Translations under genes and position numbers: made by a program
Assembly: GCA_023150415.1 (NCBI GenBank)
Contig: JAKLKY010000005.1
Span: 1 to 62,308, forward strand
Direction: 5' to 3'
Origin: Alphaproteobacteria bacterium
Lineage (GTDB): Bacteria; Pseudomonadota; Alphaproteobacteria; Micavibrionales; Micavibrionaceae
DNA length: 62,308 nucleotides
Notes under the pieces: generated by a model
The model's database searches: none
Seen by the model: the letters and a program-made list of their open reading frames with translations, nothing else
What the model was told of the DNA's origin: nothing
Shown: positions 16,878 to 26,977 of the stretch, piece by piece
Layout: the number at the start of each line of letters is the position of its first letter
Position numbering within the stretch: the first letter of the stretch is position 1

Positions 16878-17252
16878 CTATTGCCCGGGTTCAGTCGGGC
16901 GCACAAGCAAGCTGAGCACTAGTCCCTGCCCACCCGCCGCCTGCGCCACGGCTAGTTCCAGCACTTCACCCTCGCGAAAGTATTGATTTTCCAAGGTTTT
17001 CCGCCAGCCCAGCTGAGGCAGGGTTGTTTGATAAAAAGCCATCACTGCCGCTGCGTTCACGAGGCCAAGACGTGCTTTGCCCTCGGCGATTCGGCCTTGC
17101 GGGGAGTCGAACAGCGAAGCCTGAGCCTCCATCTCCTCCAGACCCGCCATTAGCGGAATATCAGGCAGTGTCTGAAAAAACTGCTGCTGCGCCAGCGCTG
17201 GAACAGTCATAATGAACAACACGATCAAAAGCACAGCAAGGCGAATCATCAT
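16878..17252 (-). CDS. Small secreted protein of unknown function next to mutM
   Basis: The 124-residue product has a signal peptide (MIRLAVLLIVLFIMTVPALA) and a small mature domain with alternating strands and helices. The block VMAFYQTTLPQLGW followed by YFREGEVLELAVAQAAGG resembles small periplasmic or lipid-associated proteins in which a helix (FYQ..LPQLGW) precedes a beta sheet. It is not assigned to a named family. Its start overlaps the mutM stop by 4 bp, so it is translationally coupled to mutM. That linkage suggests shared expression rather than a shared pathway. Confidence 0.8.
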   Translation of the reverse strand: MMIRLAVLLIVLFIMTVPALAQQQFFQTLPDIPLMAGLEEMEAQASLFDSPQGRIAEGKARLGLVNAAAVMAFYQTTLPQLGWRKTLENQYFREGEVLELAVAQAAGGQGLVLSLLVRPTEPGQ

Positions 17253-18100
17253 TCCACCTTATCTGCGCATCGGGGACAATAAAAGCTGCTGCGCCCAGCT
17301 TGCACCACACGATCCACAACCCCAGCACAGCGCGGGCGCACGCATGTTTCTCCCGCGCGGTCATACACTTTAAACTGGTGCTGAAAATATCCTTTTGCGC
17401 CATCGGCGCCGCGATAATCGCGTAATGTACTGCCGCCCGATTCAAGAGCCGCATGAAGCACATTTTTCAAACTTTGCGCCAATCTGTTGGATGCTGATTT
17501 CCCAAGATTTTGACATCCGTGTAGGGGATGAATTCGCGCTTCATAAAGAGCTTCACAAGCATAGATATTCCCAATCCCAGCAACAACGCGTTGATCGAGA
17601 AGGGCCGTTTTTATGGGGCTCTTGCGTTTGCGAAGCGCTTCATAAAGCGTCGCGCCATCGAACGCGGCGGCGAGTGGCTCCAGGCCCATTCCTGCAAACG
17701 GCTTATGTTCTTGCCAATTTTTCAAAGGCAATAGCGTCATGAAACCAAAGCGACGCGGATCATGAAAAACGATGCGATGCGCCTGCTGGTCTTTTTCAAT
17801 TTCAAAGATCACATGATCATGCCGCTGCGGCTGATACGCATGAAAATTCTGCGCCACACCCATATGTCCCGACATGCCCAGATGAACAACCAGCATATGC
17901 GTCTTGCCTATTGGAAAAAGCATGTATTTTCCGCGCCTCAGCGGCAAACCAATTCGCTGCCCATTCAAGCTTTCAGAAAAATTTGTCGGCAGGGGTTGGC
18001 GCAAATCAGCGCGACGAATCTGGACCGCGCGAACCATGCCATTCTCCATCCAGGGCTGAAGGCCGCGCAATGTTGTCTCGACTTCGGGTAATTCTGGCAT
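17249..18100 (-). CDS. mutM: Formamidopyrimidine-DNA glycosylase (8-oxoG repair)
   Basis: The 283-residue bifunctional glycosylase/AP lyase removes oxidised purines. The start is fixed by the catalytic N-terminus MPELPEVETTLRGL, since Pro2 is the nucleophile and Glu3 catalytic; an open frame extends 345 nt further upstream but would bury Pro2. Other motifs are LVVHLGMSGHM, VVAGIGNIYACEALYEA (helix-two-turn-helix) and a C-terminal zinc finger with Cys pairs (CVRPRC and YCPRC). It is coupled to the downstream 124-residue gene. A minus-strand terminator-like hairpin lies about 50 bp upstream of the ATG. Confidence 0.96.
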   Translation of the reverse strand: MPELPEVETTLRGLQPWMENGMVRAVQIRRADLRQPLPTNFSESLNGQRIGLPLRRGKYMLFPIGKTHMLVVHLGMSGHMGVAQNFHAYQPQRHDHVIFEIEKDQQAHRIVFHDPRRFGFMTLLPLKNWQEHKPFAGMGLEPLAAAFDGATLYEALRKRKSPIKTALLDQRVVAGIGNIYACEALYEARIHPLHGCQNLGKSASNRLAQSLKNVLHAALESGGSTLRDYRGADGAKGYFQHQFKVYDRAGETCVRPRCAGVVDRVVQAGRSSFYCPRCADKVE

Positions 18101-18148
18101 AGAACGAACATGGAGAGATTGCAAAGAGGAATCAAGTCGCTGAACCAC

Positions 18149-18182
18149 AAAGAAAAAACCGGCTGCAAAAACAGCCGGTTTT
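18149..18182 (-). terminator. Minus-strand terminator hairpin upstream of mutM
   Basis: On the minus strand an 11-bp stem (AAAACCGGCTG / CAGCCGGTTTT, 6-nt loop) is followed by TTCTTT, giving a U-rich tail. No recognised gene ends here, so it either attenuates mutM or ends an unannotated short transcript from 18184-18470. Confidence 0.6.
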
Positions 18183-18428
18183 AAGTTGCGTGTGTGGGGA
18201 TTCAAAAGAACATATTTACTCGGTTTAACCCGAAGGTATATGAATAATATATGCGCTTTGATGATAGTTTTATAACATAGAACTTGACCTGTCAAGAAAA
18301 TAGTGCAATAATCTATGAAAATAGCCTTTGCGAACCGTTTTCGAATATATGGAAATTTTTTAGTGGACAGGATTACTGCTTTCAGGGTATAGAATAGAAC
18401 CGGCAAATATAAGTGTGAGGAATTTATG

Positions 18429-18446
18429 GGTGCGGCTTGCCGCACC
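18429..18446. repeat. Perfect inverted repeat before the XRE regulator gene
   Basis: GGTGCGGC-tt-GCCGCACC is an 18-bp perfect palindrome 32 bp before the regulator's ATG. It could be an operator for the regulator itself or a leader hairpin. The remainder of 18184-18428 is AT-rich with no gene seen. Confidence 0.45.
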
Positions 18447-18477
18447 TCACCTGTAACCGGAAAAGTGAGAGAACAAA

Positions 18478-19128
18478 ATGCCTACGATTGAACAAATCCG
18501 TGCCGCCCGCGCCCTCCTGGACTGGAGCCAATCCGACCTGGCCGATCGCGCCGGCCTGTCGCAAACCGGAATCGCCCGCATAGAAAACGGAACGAACCAA
18601 CCCAACTCCAGCACGTTGGCCAAAATTGAAGCAGCGTTTGAAAAAGGCAGTATCGAGTTTCTTGGTCTTTCAGGCGTTCGTTTAAAGACCGGCGAAATCA
18701 AAACCTTCCGCGGCCAGGAAGGTTTTCGCGCTTTTATGGATGATGTTTATGAGACCGCGCGGGATAAAGGTGGGGAGATTTGTTTGTTTAATGGTGTGCC
18801 ACGCTTCTTTTCTAAGTTCTTAGGTGAAGAGTGGTACCAGATGCACTCCGCGCGTATGCAACAGATTAAAGATAAATTCACCTTCAAGATTATCGTTAGA
18901 GAAGGCGATGAACATACGATTGCGCAAGGCTTTGCTGAATATCGTTGGTTTCCTGAGAACTTATTTAATGAACGCACGTTCTATGCTTACGGCGATCGTT
19001 TGGCATTTATGAATTTCTCGGATGACAATGTTACCATACGTGTTCTCCCACAAGAGGAATTTGCAGATAGCTTTAGAGTTTTATTCAACATTGCGTGGGA
19101 CAATATTGCTAAGCCTATTAGGAAATAG
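18478..19128 (+). CDS. XRE-family regulator with C-terminal sensor-like domain
   Basis: The 216-residue protein has an N-terminal Cro/C1 helix-turn-helix (about 4-60; QIRAARALLDWSQSDLADRA, then GLSQTGIARIENG). A C-terminal domain of about 140 residues is mixed alpha/beta with motifs such as EICLFNGVPRFF and ERTFYAYGDRLAFMNF. That C-terminal part recalls the PLD-like effector domain of TrmB-type regulators, an inference from pattern only. The gene is followed after 8 bp by the GNAT-like gene, likely an operon. A palindrome upstream may be its own operator. The effector ligand is unknown. Confidence 0.85.
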   Translation: MPTIEQIRAARALLDWSQSDLADRAGLSQTGIARIENGTNQPNSSTLAKIEAAFEKGSIEFLGLSGVRLKTGEIKTFRGQEGFRAFMDDVYETARDKGGEICLFNGVPRFFSKFLGEEWYQMHSARMQQIKDKFTFKIIVREGDEHTIAQGFAEYRWFPENLFNERTFYAYGDRLAFMNFSDDNVTIRVLPQEEFADSFRVLFNIAWDNIAKPIRK

Positions 19129-19136
19129 ACTCTCGT

Positions 19137-20012
19137 ATGACAACACAAGCAGAGAACCGCCCCCAAGATGGAGCCAGTTCACCAGCTAATGCTGGTGAAG
19201 AGTTTGGCAATGTTGCCAAGCCAAGATCTGTCCCCGCGCGACCTCTTGAAAGGGAAGAGTTTAAACTCTTGCATCTTGCAATTTCCCGCGGCCAACGAGA
19301 GGCGCGTCGAAGCAAAATTGCTCAAGGTGACCCGCCGCCTGCCTTCTTACGTATGATAAGGGTAACAGATGCAACAGCGGATGATTTCTTGCATCATTTG
19401 CAACGCGTGGGAGCCAAATATGGATGGGATCGCCGGAGAAAATACCAAGATAGCAATAAGCCGGCACTAGAAGAAATGATGCGAAAACCGGAGACGAGAT
19501 TATACATCTTCCTCGTTTCCAATCAGCCTGCAGGCTTTTGTTTAATTACTCCTATTGATGGGATGCCTAGTTTGGATCACGAACAAAGACAAGGCTTAGA
19601 AAAAACTGCAGTCATCGATGAATTTAAAAAGAAACATAGATTAACGGCAGATTCCCGCGCTATCGAGATTAATAAAATCGGTCTTTATGATGAGTTCACA
19701 GGTAAGAATTATGGAGACGTCTTTCTTGAAAAAATCTTTACTGAACTTTTTGAGAAAGAGGGAAAATACGATATCATTTATTTAGATACCAGAGATACAA
19801 ATCATCCTGGTGTTCCAGGATTTTATCGTGCCCATGGCATGCGCCTTATAAGAACTGAGCATTTACAGAGTGATCTTGTGCCTCCTGAGACCGCACCAAC
19901 ATGGCAACCAGCACCCATTAATCGCGAGCGCGTTTTGATTATTAACGGTGGCCCACCAAAGCCTTGGCCTGCTGATATCCCTCCACCATCTCCACCTGAT
20001 GGCCCTGCCTAA
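19137..20012 (+). CDS. GNAT-like acetyltransferase with disordered ends
   Basis: The 291-residue protein has a Pro/Ala-rich N-terminus and a Pro-rich tail (PPSPPDGPA). The core around residues 150-245 fits a GNAT fold: IEINKIGLYDEFTGKNYGD corresponds to the beta4/acetyl-CoA region, followed by a helix (FLEKIFTELFEK), then DIIYLDTRDTNHPGVPGFYRAHGM. The last part matches the C-terminal GNAT element in which an Asn and a Phe-Tyr pair precede a Gly. The cofactor-binding loop is not the classic Q/RxxGxG/A, so activity is uncertain. It is the second gene of the XRE pair and is followed by a terminator. Confidence 0.7.
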   Translation: MTTQAENRPQDGASSPANAGEEFGNVAKPRSVPARPLEREEFKLLHLAISRGQREARRSKIAQGDPPPAFLRMIRVTDATADDFLHHLQRVGAKYGWDRRRKYQDSNKPALEEMMRKPETRLYIFLVSNQPAGFCLITPIDGMPSLDHEQRQGLEKTAVIDEFKKKHRLTADSRAIEINKIGLYDEFTGKNYGDVFLEKIFTELFEKEGKYDIIYLDTRDTNHPGVPGFYRAHGMRLIRTEHLQSDLVPPETAPTWQPAPINRERVLIINGGPPKPWPADIPPPSPPDGPA

Positions 20013-20042
20013 AAAAGCCGCTCAGAAATGAGCGGCTTTTTT
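20011..20042. terminator. Bidirectional terminator between the GNAT-like gene and groEL
   Basis: A 14-bp stem made of AAAAAAGCCGCTCA and its complement with a GAAA loop carries T-runs on both strands. It can end both the rightward GNAT-like transcript and the leftward groEL transcript. Confidence 0.9.
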
Positions 20043-20108
20043 GTTTTTGGATTTTGTGCGGTTGGGAAGACTGCCCCCGCTTGCGCGGGGACAGCTCCGT
20101 ACAGATTC

Positions 20109-21761
<1,653 letters not shown>

Positions 21762-21784
21762 TTAATACTCCTTCTTTCATGTCA

Positions 21785-21802
21785 TCCCCGCGAAGGCGGG
21801 GA
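21785..21802. repeat. Extragenic hairpin in the groS-groL gap
   Basis: TCCCCGC-gaag-GCGGGGA forms a 7-bp GC stem with a 4-nt loop. A similar hairpin, CCCCGC-ttgc-GCGGGG, lies at 20075-20090 beyond the groL stop. These look like small extragenic palindromes rather than terminators, since no T-run follows. Confidence 0.5.
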
Positions 21803-21871
21803 TACGGTTAATTTATTTTTTTCTTTTCCTGCAACCGCTGCAGCGCAGCGTCGTGGAAAAGACCATTGCAG

Positions 21872-22174
21872 CTACGCTGCAATCACCCCAATAATGTCAG
21901 ACTCCTTCATGACCATCAGCTCTTCGCCGTCGATCGTGACTTCGGTGCCGGCCCATTTGGAAAACAGGACGCGGTCGCCCTTCTTCACATCCAGCGGACG
22001 CACCTGGCCGTTATCGTTGATATGGCCCTTGCCGGTAGCGAGGATTTCGCCTTCCATCGGCTTTTCCTTGGCAGTGTCGGGAATGATGATGCCCCCGGCG
22101 GTTTTGCCGCTTTGCTCGATCCGGCGGACCAGCACGCGGTCATGCAGAGGCGTGAAATTGACTTTCTTGGCCAT
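21872..22174 (-). CDS. groS: Co-chaperonin GroES (10 kDa)
   Basis: The 100-residue heptameric lid of the GroEL cage is seen across its full length: [20 protein letters not shown] at the N-terminus, the mobile loop [16 protein letters not shown], and [17 protein letters not shown] near the end. It is the first gene of the groSL operon and is preceded, about 95 bp upstream, by a CIRCE operator. Confidence 0.98.
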   Translation of the reverse strand: MAKKVNFTPLHDRVLVRRIEQSGKTAGGIIIPDTAKEKPMEGEILATGKGHINDNGQVRPLDVKKGDRVLFSKWAGTEVTIDGEELMVMKESDIIGVIAA

Positions 22175-22268
22175 TGACTATCTCCTTGGCTCTAGAGTTG
22201 CACAGCAGGTTTTCCGGACTTCGTTAAACATCCGAAAAACCCCTTATCTCACAAGCGGGCAGACTTTG

Positions 22269-22295
22269 TTAGCACTCCACATCTGTGAGTGCTAA
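22269..22295 (-). promoter_or_regulatory. CIRCE operator (HrcA site) for groSL
   Basis: The inverted repeat TTAGCACTC-N9-GAGTGCTAA is a perfect match to CIRCE, the target of the heat-shock repressor HrcA. Its place upstream of groS indicates that the chaperonin operon is repressed by HrcA until heat or misfolding stress. Confidence 0.96.
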
Positions 22296-22322
22296 GAGTT
22301 ATAGGCGCATAGCGCTAGAATT

Positions 22323-23129
22323 TCAAGTCTTATAAGTCTCAAATATCCCTCGTAAGGCATGGCGAAGTATATTTTCTAGAATACTTAACCGCCCCGGCAC
22401 CTGATAAGGCGGGTTGAGGAGGATCACGCCGCTGCCATTAAAGGTTTCCGCCTGATGGCGGGGGTGCTTGAGGAACTCCCAAATAAAGACATCTTCGCCC
22501 CAATTTTGCGCGGCTTCGTGCAATTCCGGCACAGGCAGATGCGCCTTGATCGGATACCAGATCATATAGGTGCCGGTGGGCCAGCGCTTCTTCCATTCCT
22601 TCATTTGTTTCACAAGGGTCTGGAATTCATCTTTCTTCTCAAACGGCGGGTCGATCAGCACCAAGCCGCGGCGCTGGGTGGGCGGGATGTGCGCGCGGAT
22701 CGCCTCATACGCATCCATCTGCAGCACGCGCGCATTCTCAAATCCGCCCAGATTAGCCTTCAGCGTCTGCACATCCTCAGGGTGCAGCTCATTGGCCAGC
22801 AGTTGATCTTGCGGTCGCAGCATTCTTGCAATCAAAAGTGGTGAACCGGGATAGTGTTTGCGTTTCCAGTCTTTGGCGATTTGTCTTTGATAAAGTTGGA
22901 TATCGTCAGGCGCTTCTTGCACCGCCATTAGCGCCGCAATCCCCGCCTCATATTCTTTGGTCTTTTGAGCCTGCTCTGATTTCAAATCATACAGCCCGCA
23001 ACCCCCATGCGCGTCGAGCACAAAAAACCCCTTCTCTTTCTGCTTCAGATAGTCGATGCACAGCACCAGAGCCAGATGCTTCATAACATCGGCAAAGTTC
23101 CCGGCGTGATAGATATGGCGATAGTTCAT
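22323..23129 (-). CDS. rlmJ: 23S rRNA (adenine2030-N6)-methyltransferase RlmJ
   Basis: The 268-residue Rossmann-fold methyltransferase methylates A2030 of 23S rRNA with SAM. The start MNYRHIYHAGNFADVMKHL is the family's conserved N-terminus. FVLDAHGGCGLYDL is the SAM-binding region and LVLIDPPFE is the catalytic D-P-P-Y/F-like motif of N6-adenine methylases. It lies just beyond the groSL operator in the same orientation and is likely transcribed separately. Confidence 0.93.
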   Translation of the reverse strand: MNYRHIYHAGNFADVMKHLALVLCIDYLKQKEKGFFVLDAHGGCGLYDLKSEQAQKTKEYEAGIAALMAVQEAPDDIQLYQRQIAKDWKRKHYPGSPLLIARMLRPQDQLLANELHPEDVQTLKANLGGFENARVLQMDAYEAIRAHIPPTQRRGLVLIDPPFEKKDEFQTLVKQMKEWKKRWPTGTYMIWYPIKAHLPVPELHEAAQNWGEDVFIWEFLKHPRHQAETFNGSGVILLNPPYQVPGRLSILENILRHALRGIFETYKT

Positions 23130-23186
23130 AGCCTTCCTTCACCCTTTTTTAAGGAATTTTCAAGGAATTTTAGGTAATATAATTCT

Positions 23187-23450
23187 ATGGCCACGTTTGA
23201 ACGTCAACTCAACGACTATCGCCTGACCACCGCCCACATCTATTACCACATGCCTGACCATGTCCATTTGCTGCAGGAATTTCTGTGGCAGGAGTATGAT
23301 CTGGCACCACGCTTTCCCATGCTACATAAATTTCTGGATTTCTGGGTGCGGGAGCTGGAGGGCAAGCTGCATTCGGTCTATGTTGCAAAAATCCCCATCA
23401 TCACGCCCGGCGACTGCCGATTTGCCGCGTGGCAGGGAACCCTGCATTAA
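23187..23450 (+). CDS. usg: Usg-family protein
   Basis: The 87-residue protein matches the Usg family (small alphaproteobacterial proteins first noted near a tryptophan operon, function unknown). Shared features are the N-terminal QLNDYRLTTAHIYYHMPDH, then LLQEFLWQEYDLAPRFPMLHKFLDFW and GKLHSVYVA. Length is normal. The stop overlaps the convergent methyltransferase stop by 4 bp. Confidence 0.9.
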   Translation: MATFERQLNDYRLTTAHIYYHMPDHVHLLQEFLWQEYDLAPRFPMLHKFLDFWVRELEGKLHSVYVAKIPIITPGDCRFAAWQGTLH

Positions 23451-24292
23451 TCCTTCTTGCGAAACACGTATTCCGCGCAGCCTGAACCAAATAGACCGCA
23501 CGCCTTCATCGGCTGCGTATTGAAGCATTTTTCCAGCATAAATCCGCGCTGCGTCATAAAATCGTTCACATCTTGCGGGGTTGCGGATTCATAAGGATAG
23601 CCGCCCAACCAGTCGCGCACATCAGTGATAAAATTCATGCCGCGCTTGACATGGTAATTTCTGAGATAGGCAGAAAAATTTCCGCCCGCCGCGGAATAAG
23701 CCAATCCATAGAGCGCCATATAAACGGTTTCACAGACACGTCGCACAAAGCGCGGTGCGCTTTTATAAAATTTCTTCTCTATCTGCCAGAACCGACACAA
23801 TGGTGTTTGCTTGTACAGCGCGATCACCAGGCAGCCCCCCGGCCGCACATACAGCGCCGCATGATCGAGCGCCGCCCACAATGCGCCCGTATGGTGCAAC
23901 ACGCCCCAGCTATAGACAATGTCATAGGGCGCTTTGGGCAATTCCGGCGTACGTAGGATGTTGCCCTCCTGCACATGCCAGTTTTCGCCAGGCGCATAAT
24001 TTTGCAACAAATCCTTCGCCGTAGTCACCGATTGCGGATCGAAATCAACGCAGCAAACTGATGCCGCCCCCAGGCGTAGCATCGCCAGCGCATGCAAACC
24101 GGAACCGCAGCCGATGTCCAAAATGCTGCGGTTCTGCCATTCGCTTTCAGGCAGCAGGCTGAGCAATGCTTCCTGCGCGCGAATGATCTTCTCCATGCCG
24201 ATATGCTGCGCAAAGTCAGCCCAGTTCTCTCCGAATTTAAAGTGTGTTTGAACGTCATAGCGTTCATCGTTCTCGTGCAATATTTGCATCAT
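23447..24292 (-). CDS. Class I SAM-dependent methyltransferase
   Basis: The 281-residue protein has a SAM-binding core: ILDIGCGSGLHALAM (motif I, about residue 60), CCVDFDPQSV (acidic end of strand 2), APYDIVYSWGVLHHTG (post-I/II region) and LYVRPGGCLVIALYK. An N-terminal segment of about 50 residues and a C-terminal region rich in aromatics (VKRGMNFITDVRDWLGG) probably recognise the substrate, which cannot be predicted. It is the last gene of a leftward pair; its start overlaps the ferredoxin stop by 4 bp. Confidence 0.9.
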   Translation of the reverse strand: MMQILHENDERYDVQTHFKFGENWADFAQHIGMEKIIRAQEALLSLLPESEWQNRSILDIGCGSGLHALAMLRLGAASVCCVDFDPQSVTTAKDLLQNYAPGENWHVQEGNILRTPELPKAPYDIVYSWGVLHHTGALWAALDHAALYVRPGGCLVIALYKQTPLCRFWQIEKKFYKSAPRFVRRVCETVYMALYGLAYSAAGGNFSAYLRNYHVKRGMNFITDVRDWLGGYPYESATPQDVNDFMTQRGFMLEKCFNTQPMKACGLFGSGCAEYVFRKKD

Positions 24293-24615
24293 AGTTCCGT
24301 CCCCGGAGCCAATGTTAGCATTAAACCATCTAAAGTTTCATCCATAATTATTTGACAAGAAAGGCGGGAATTTTCCTGTACCATAAAGGCCTGATCATCC
24401 AGCAAATCGCGCTCTTCGCCCCGCATGGGGGCCAGGCGCGCGACCCAGCCCGGATCAACATAGACATGACAGGTGGCGCAGGCGCAGGCGCCGCCGCATT
24501 CAGCCTTAATCGGCAGGCCGTAATCACGAATGATCTCCATCACACGCCAGCCTTCGATGGCTTCAAGGGTTTGCTGATTTCCTTTCTGGTCGGTTACATG
24601 GATATGCACGAACAC
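24289..24615 (-). CDS. 2Fe-2S ferredoxin (adrenodoxin type)
   Basis: The 108-residue electron carrier contains the plant/vertebrate-type [2Fe-2S] pattern: C-x5-C-x2-C in ECGGACACATCHVYVDPGW, and the fourth Cys about 36 residues later in SRLSCQI. EGWRVMEIIRDYGLPIKAEC is the usual preceding region. Such ferredoxins take part in iron-sulfur cluster assembly or serve oxidoreductases. It is coupled to the downstream methyltransferase by a 4-bp overlap and follows the membrane-protein gene by 5 bp. Confidence 0.93.
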   Translation of the reverse strand: MFVHIHVTDQKGNQQTLEAIEGWRVMEIIRDYGLPIKAECGGACACATCHVYVDPGWVARLAPMRGEERDLLDDQAFMVQENSRLSCQIIMDETLDGLMLTLAPGTEL

Positions 24616-24620
24616 CTCCC

Positions 24621-25394
24621 TTAAAACACTTTCCGGTCCGGAGCGCCCTGCAGTGCGCTTCGAATGCCATAGGCCATCGCAACGTTGCCGATCACCGCGA
24701 TTAAGACCGCGAACAAAGACTGCAAAAAGAAATTTAGCCCAATCAGCGCCAGCGGTGTATTCGCGGAGCTACCGCCGAAGGGCGCATTTAAAAGCTGAAC
24801 AACAATAATCAGCACCATACCCGGAGGCACCAAAGTTACAACCCAAATGCCCATCATCTGCAAGGACGAGAAATAGCTGCGAATATGCTGCAGAAATTGC
24901 TGCATCGAAATATCCATCACAACCGGAATATGCAGCCAGAATAAGCGAAAGAGCCATACTGTTGTCGCTAAAATCGCCAGACTGGCCAGAAACTCCATCA
25001 TGCTTGCACTGTCCCCCGCTTCGGGCGCATGTGGCGCCAATTGTTCTAGCGGTCCCATCGCCAAACCCGCTGCCAGTGAAAGCATCATCTGAACCAGCAC
25101 ATAAACAAGCGTCGCCCCCAACAAGGGTCGTTGCAGGCCGAGAAGCGATTCCTGTATGCCAAACATCGCCATGCGAACGCACACGGCAATCATCCAACCT
25201 TCCATGAAAGTGGCGGGAATGAAGATCAAACCTTGCCGCAAAATATTGTCCTGCCATCCCAGCGCAAAAACCAGCGCCAACGAGGCTGTCTTTGTGAGGA
25301 CAGGGAGCGCAGCGAGGCGCAAAACCAAGCCGCGATTATCCCAAGCAAAACGATAGCCACTTGCGGCGGAATCGATAAAATCAAATGATGCCAT
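24621..25394 (-). CDS. Integral membrane protein of unknown function
   Basis: The 257-residue product has about six membrane spans (for example LRLAALPVLTKTASLALVFALG near 30 and LFRLFWLHIPVV near 155). Motif-like features are FDFIDSAASGYRFAW at the start and a Gly/Pro-rich loop with PFGG. No catalytic motif is seen. The ATG at 25394 is chosen because upstream in-frame codons begin with a TTG at 25430 and look non-conserved. It heads the leftward group followed by the ferredoxin and methyltransferase genes. Its divergent neighbour is the heme A synthase gene. Confidence 0.75.
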   Translation of the reverse strand: MASFDFIDSAASGYRFAWDNRGLVLRLAALPVLTKTASLALVFALGWQDNILRQGLIFIPATFMEGWMIAVCVRMAMFGIQESLLGLQRPLLGATLVYVLVQMMLSLAAGLAMGPLEQLAPHAPEAGDSASMMEFLASLAILATTVWLFRLFWLHIPVVMDISMQQFLQHIRSYFSSLQMMGIWVVTLVPPGMVLIIVVQLLNAPFGGSSANTPLALIGLNFFLQSLFAVLIAVIGNVAMAYGIRSALQGAPDRKVF

Positions 25395-25500
25395 TGCGTT
25401 TTTTCTAGCAGTTTGTGGGCCATCCGGCAATGGATCGTCTCTTCCGGAACCGCTTCAGTCCCGATTGTTTTTGAACTGCAAAAGTCTATGATATGGCTCC

Positions 25501-26529
25501 ATGAATACGATAGTTGCCCCCAATTCCCGCCGCCTTGGCATCGCGTTGTGGCTGTTTCTGACAGCCGCCGCCGTTTTTATCATGATCCTGATCGGTGCCA
25601 TCACGCGCTTGACCGAATCTGGCCTGTCGATGGTGGAATGGAAACCGCTGATCGGCGCCATTCCCCCGTTGAATCATGAACAATGGCAACATGTTTTTGA
25701 TCTCTACAAAAAGACGCCGGAGTTCACGCAGAAAAATTTCTGGATGGAGCTGAGCGATTTTAAAACCATCTTTTTCTGGGAATGGCTGCATCGTTTCTGG
25801 GGCAGGTTGATCGGCTTGATATACGCGCTGCCCCTTTTATATTTCTGGATGCGAGGCAGAATCCCGCGCGGCTATAGCTTGCTTTTATTGAGCATCTTGT
25901 TTCTAGGTGCGCTTCAAGGCGCACTGGGCTGGTACATGGTCAAGAGCGGCCTTATCGATATCCCCGCTGTCTCGCATTACAGGCTGGCTGCACATCTGGG
26001 GCTGGCATTGCTGATTTTCATGGCCCTGATCTGGACCGGGTTCAACCTCGTGAACACACATATCCTCTCACGGTCAAATCCTCCTTTGTTTTACCACGGG
26101 CTGGGCGTTCTGCTTTCCGCCTTAATCACCATCACCTGGGGCGCATTCACAGCCGGCCTCGATGCCGGATTGATCTATAATGAATTCCCCACAATGGGAG
26201 GCCAGTGGGCGCCGCCCGACCTTTGGCATCTAAGCCCAGAATGGCTGAATTTTTTTGAAAACCCCGCGGGTGTGCAGTTCTTACATCGTTGTTGGGCGTT
26301 CTTTTTCCTGATCATGGTCTTTGGCTGGCTCGGCCATGCCACAGTACGGCGCGGCGCATTTCCAGCGCTGTGGGCTCTAGGTTTGATGATCGTGATACAG
26401 CTGGGCCTTGGCATCGCCACCGTAATCCATGCCGTGCCCGTCGGCTTGGCAACTTTACATCAGGCGGGCGCGGTCATTATTTTATTCTTGATTGTGCTTG
26501 CGCTATTCCAGCTGCAGCCGCGCCGATAG
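25501..26529 (+). CDS. ctaA: Heme A synthase (COX15/CtaA)
   Basis: The 342-residue inner-membrane enzyme oxidises the methyl group of heme O to give heme A for cytochrome oxidases. Key elements are GAITRLTESGLSMVEWKP near the N-terminus and EFxWEWxHRFWGRLIG around residue 90, whose His binds haem. The second haem region is AVSHYRLAAHLGLAL and FLHRCWAFFFLI, the His again a likely ligand. Eight membrane spans are expected. It is divergent from the membrane-protein gene and followed by the minus-strand SRP RNA. Confidence 0.94.
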   Translation: MNTIVAPNSRRLGIALWLFLTAAAVFIMILIGAITRLTESGLSMVEWKPLIGAIPPLNHEQWQHVFDLYKKTPEFTQKNFWMELSDFKTIFFWEWLHRFWGRLIGLIYALPLLYFWMRGRIPRGYSLLLLSILFLGALQGALGWYMVKSGLIDIPAVSHYRLAAHLGLALLIFMALIWTGFNLVNTHILSRSNPPLFYHGLGVLLSALITITWGAFTAGLDAGLIYNEFPTMGGQWAPPDLWHLSPEWLNFFENPAGVQFLHRCWAFFFLIMVFGWLGHATVRRGAFPALWALGLMIVIQLGLGIATVIHAVPVGLATLHQAGAVIILFLIVLALFQLQPRR

Positions 26530-26536
26530 ATAAAAA

Positions 26537-26632
26537 GCGGAAGACCGAACGCGACCCGGCGAAATTCGTTACGGCTGCTGCCTTTCGGCCCTGACCGGAT
26601 TAGCGACACGGCCGCCCGCGCCGATCTTCCGT
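26537..26632 (-). ncRNA. ffs: Signal recognition particle RNA (4.5S, small bacterial type)
   Basis: On the minus strand the conserved SRP apical loop CCGGTCAGGGCCGAAAGGCA is followed by GCAGCC. The ends pair as CGGAAGA with TCTTCCG to close a hairpin of about 96 nt, and the 3' end runs into CGCTTTTTATC, a terminator. Upstream on the same strand TTGTGC and TATATA are 16-17 nt apart, a plausible promoter. This RNA joins Ffh for co-translational membrane targeting. No protein gene overlaps it. Confidence 0.9.
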
Positions 26633-26744
26633 CGATATATATAGGTGCGTGTACGGCACAAATCCAGCGTTTTTCAAACCTGCATGCAATTTTACTTGAA
26701 TTCGGACTCATTTTGCCGTTACCTGCACAAGCCCATCTCGGCAC

Positions 26745-26819
26745 GCCGTTGTAGCTCAGGGGTAGAGCAGCGCTTTCGTAAAGCGAAGGTCGGGGGTTCA
26801 AATCCCTTCAACGGCACCA
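26745..26819 (+). tRNA. tRNA-Thr (anticodon CGU)
   Basis: The acceptor stem GCCGTTG pairs with CAACGGC. The D-arm is GTAGCTCAGGGGTAGAGC, the anticodon stem-loop GCGCT-TTCGTAA-AGCGA carries CGT (reads ACG), and the T-arm contains GGTTCAAATCC. CCA is encoded. Upstream TTGAAT and TTACCT spaced by 17 nt may form a promoter. Its 3' end was used as an integration site (see the repeat at 31750-31785). Confidence 0.95.
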
Positions 26820-26821
26820 TT
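26786..26821. repeat. Left direct repeat (att-like), within tRNA-Thr
   Basis: This stretch from the variable/T-arm region to just past the CCA is repeated at 31750-31785 with 33 of 36 matching bases. The last 22 bases are identical. It is the usual signature of an element that integrated into a tRNA 3' end. Confidence 0.85.
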
Positions 26822-26977
26822 TTTTGATAAATTATCCTTTGAGCCGCGCGTTACTCCTGCTGGCTGTAAGCCGTTCAAATTCTGATCGTGTGTTGGTCTG
26901 GGTGAGCTCTTGTTTTGGAGAAATTTTACGTGACAATAGAGGTTAGTTAATTCGAACTATCATCAGATTTGTGTTTT

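Noticed and set aside
17249-18445. A 398-residue mutM
   Set aside because: Pro2 after Met is catalytic, so translation must start at 18100. The extension also spans a terminator hairpin.
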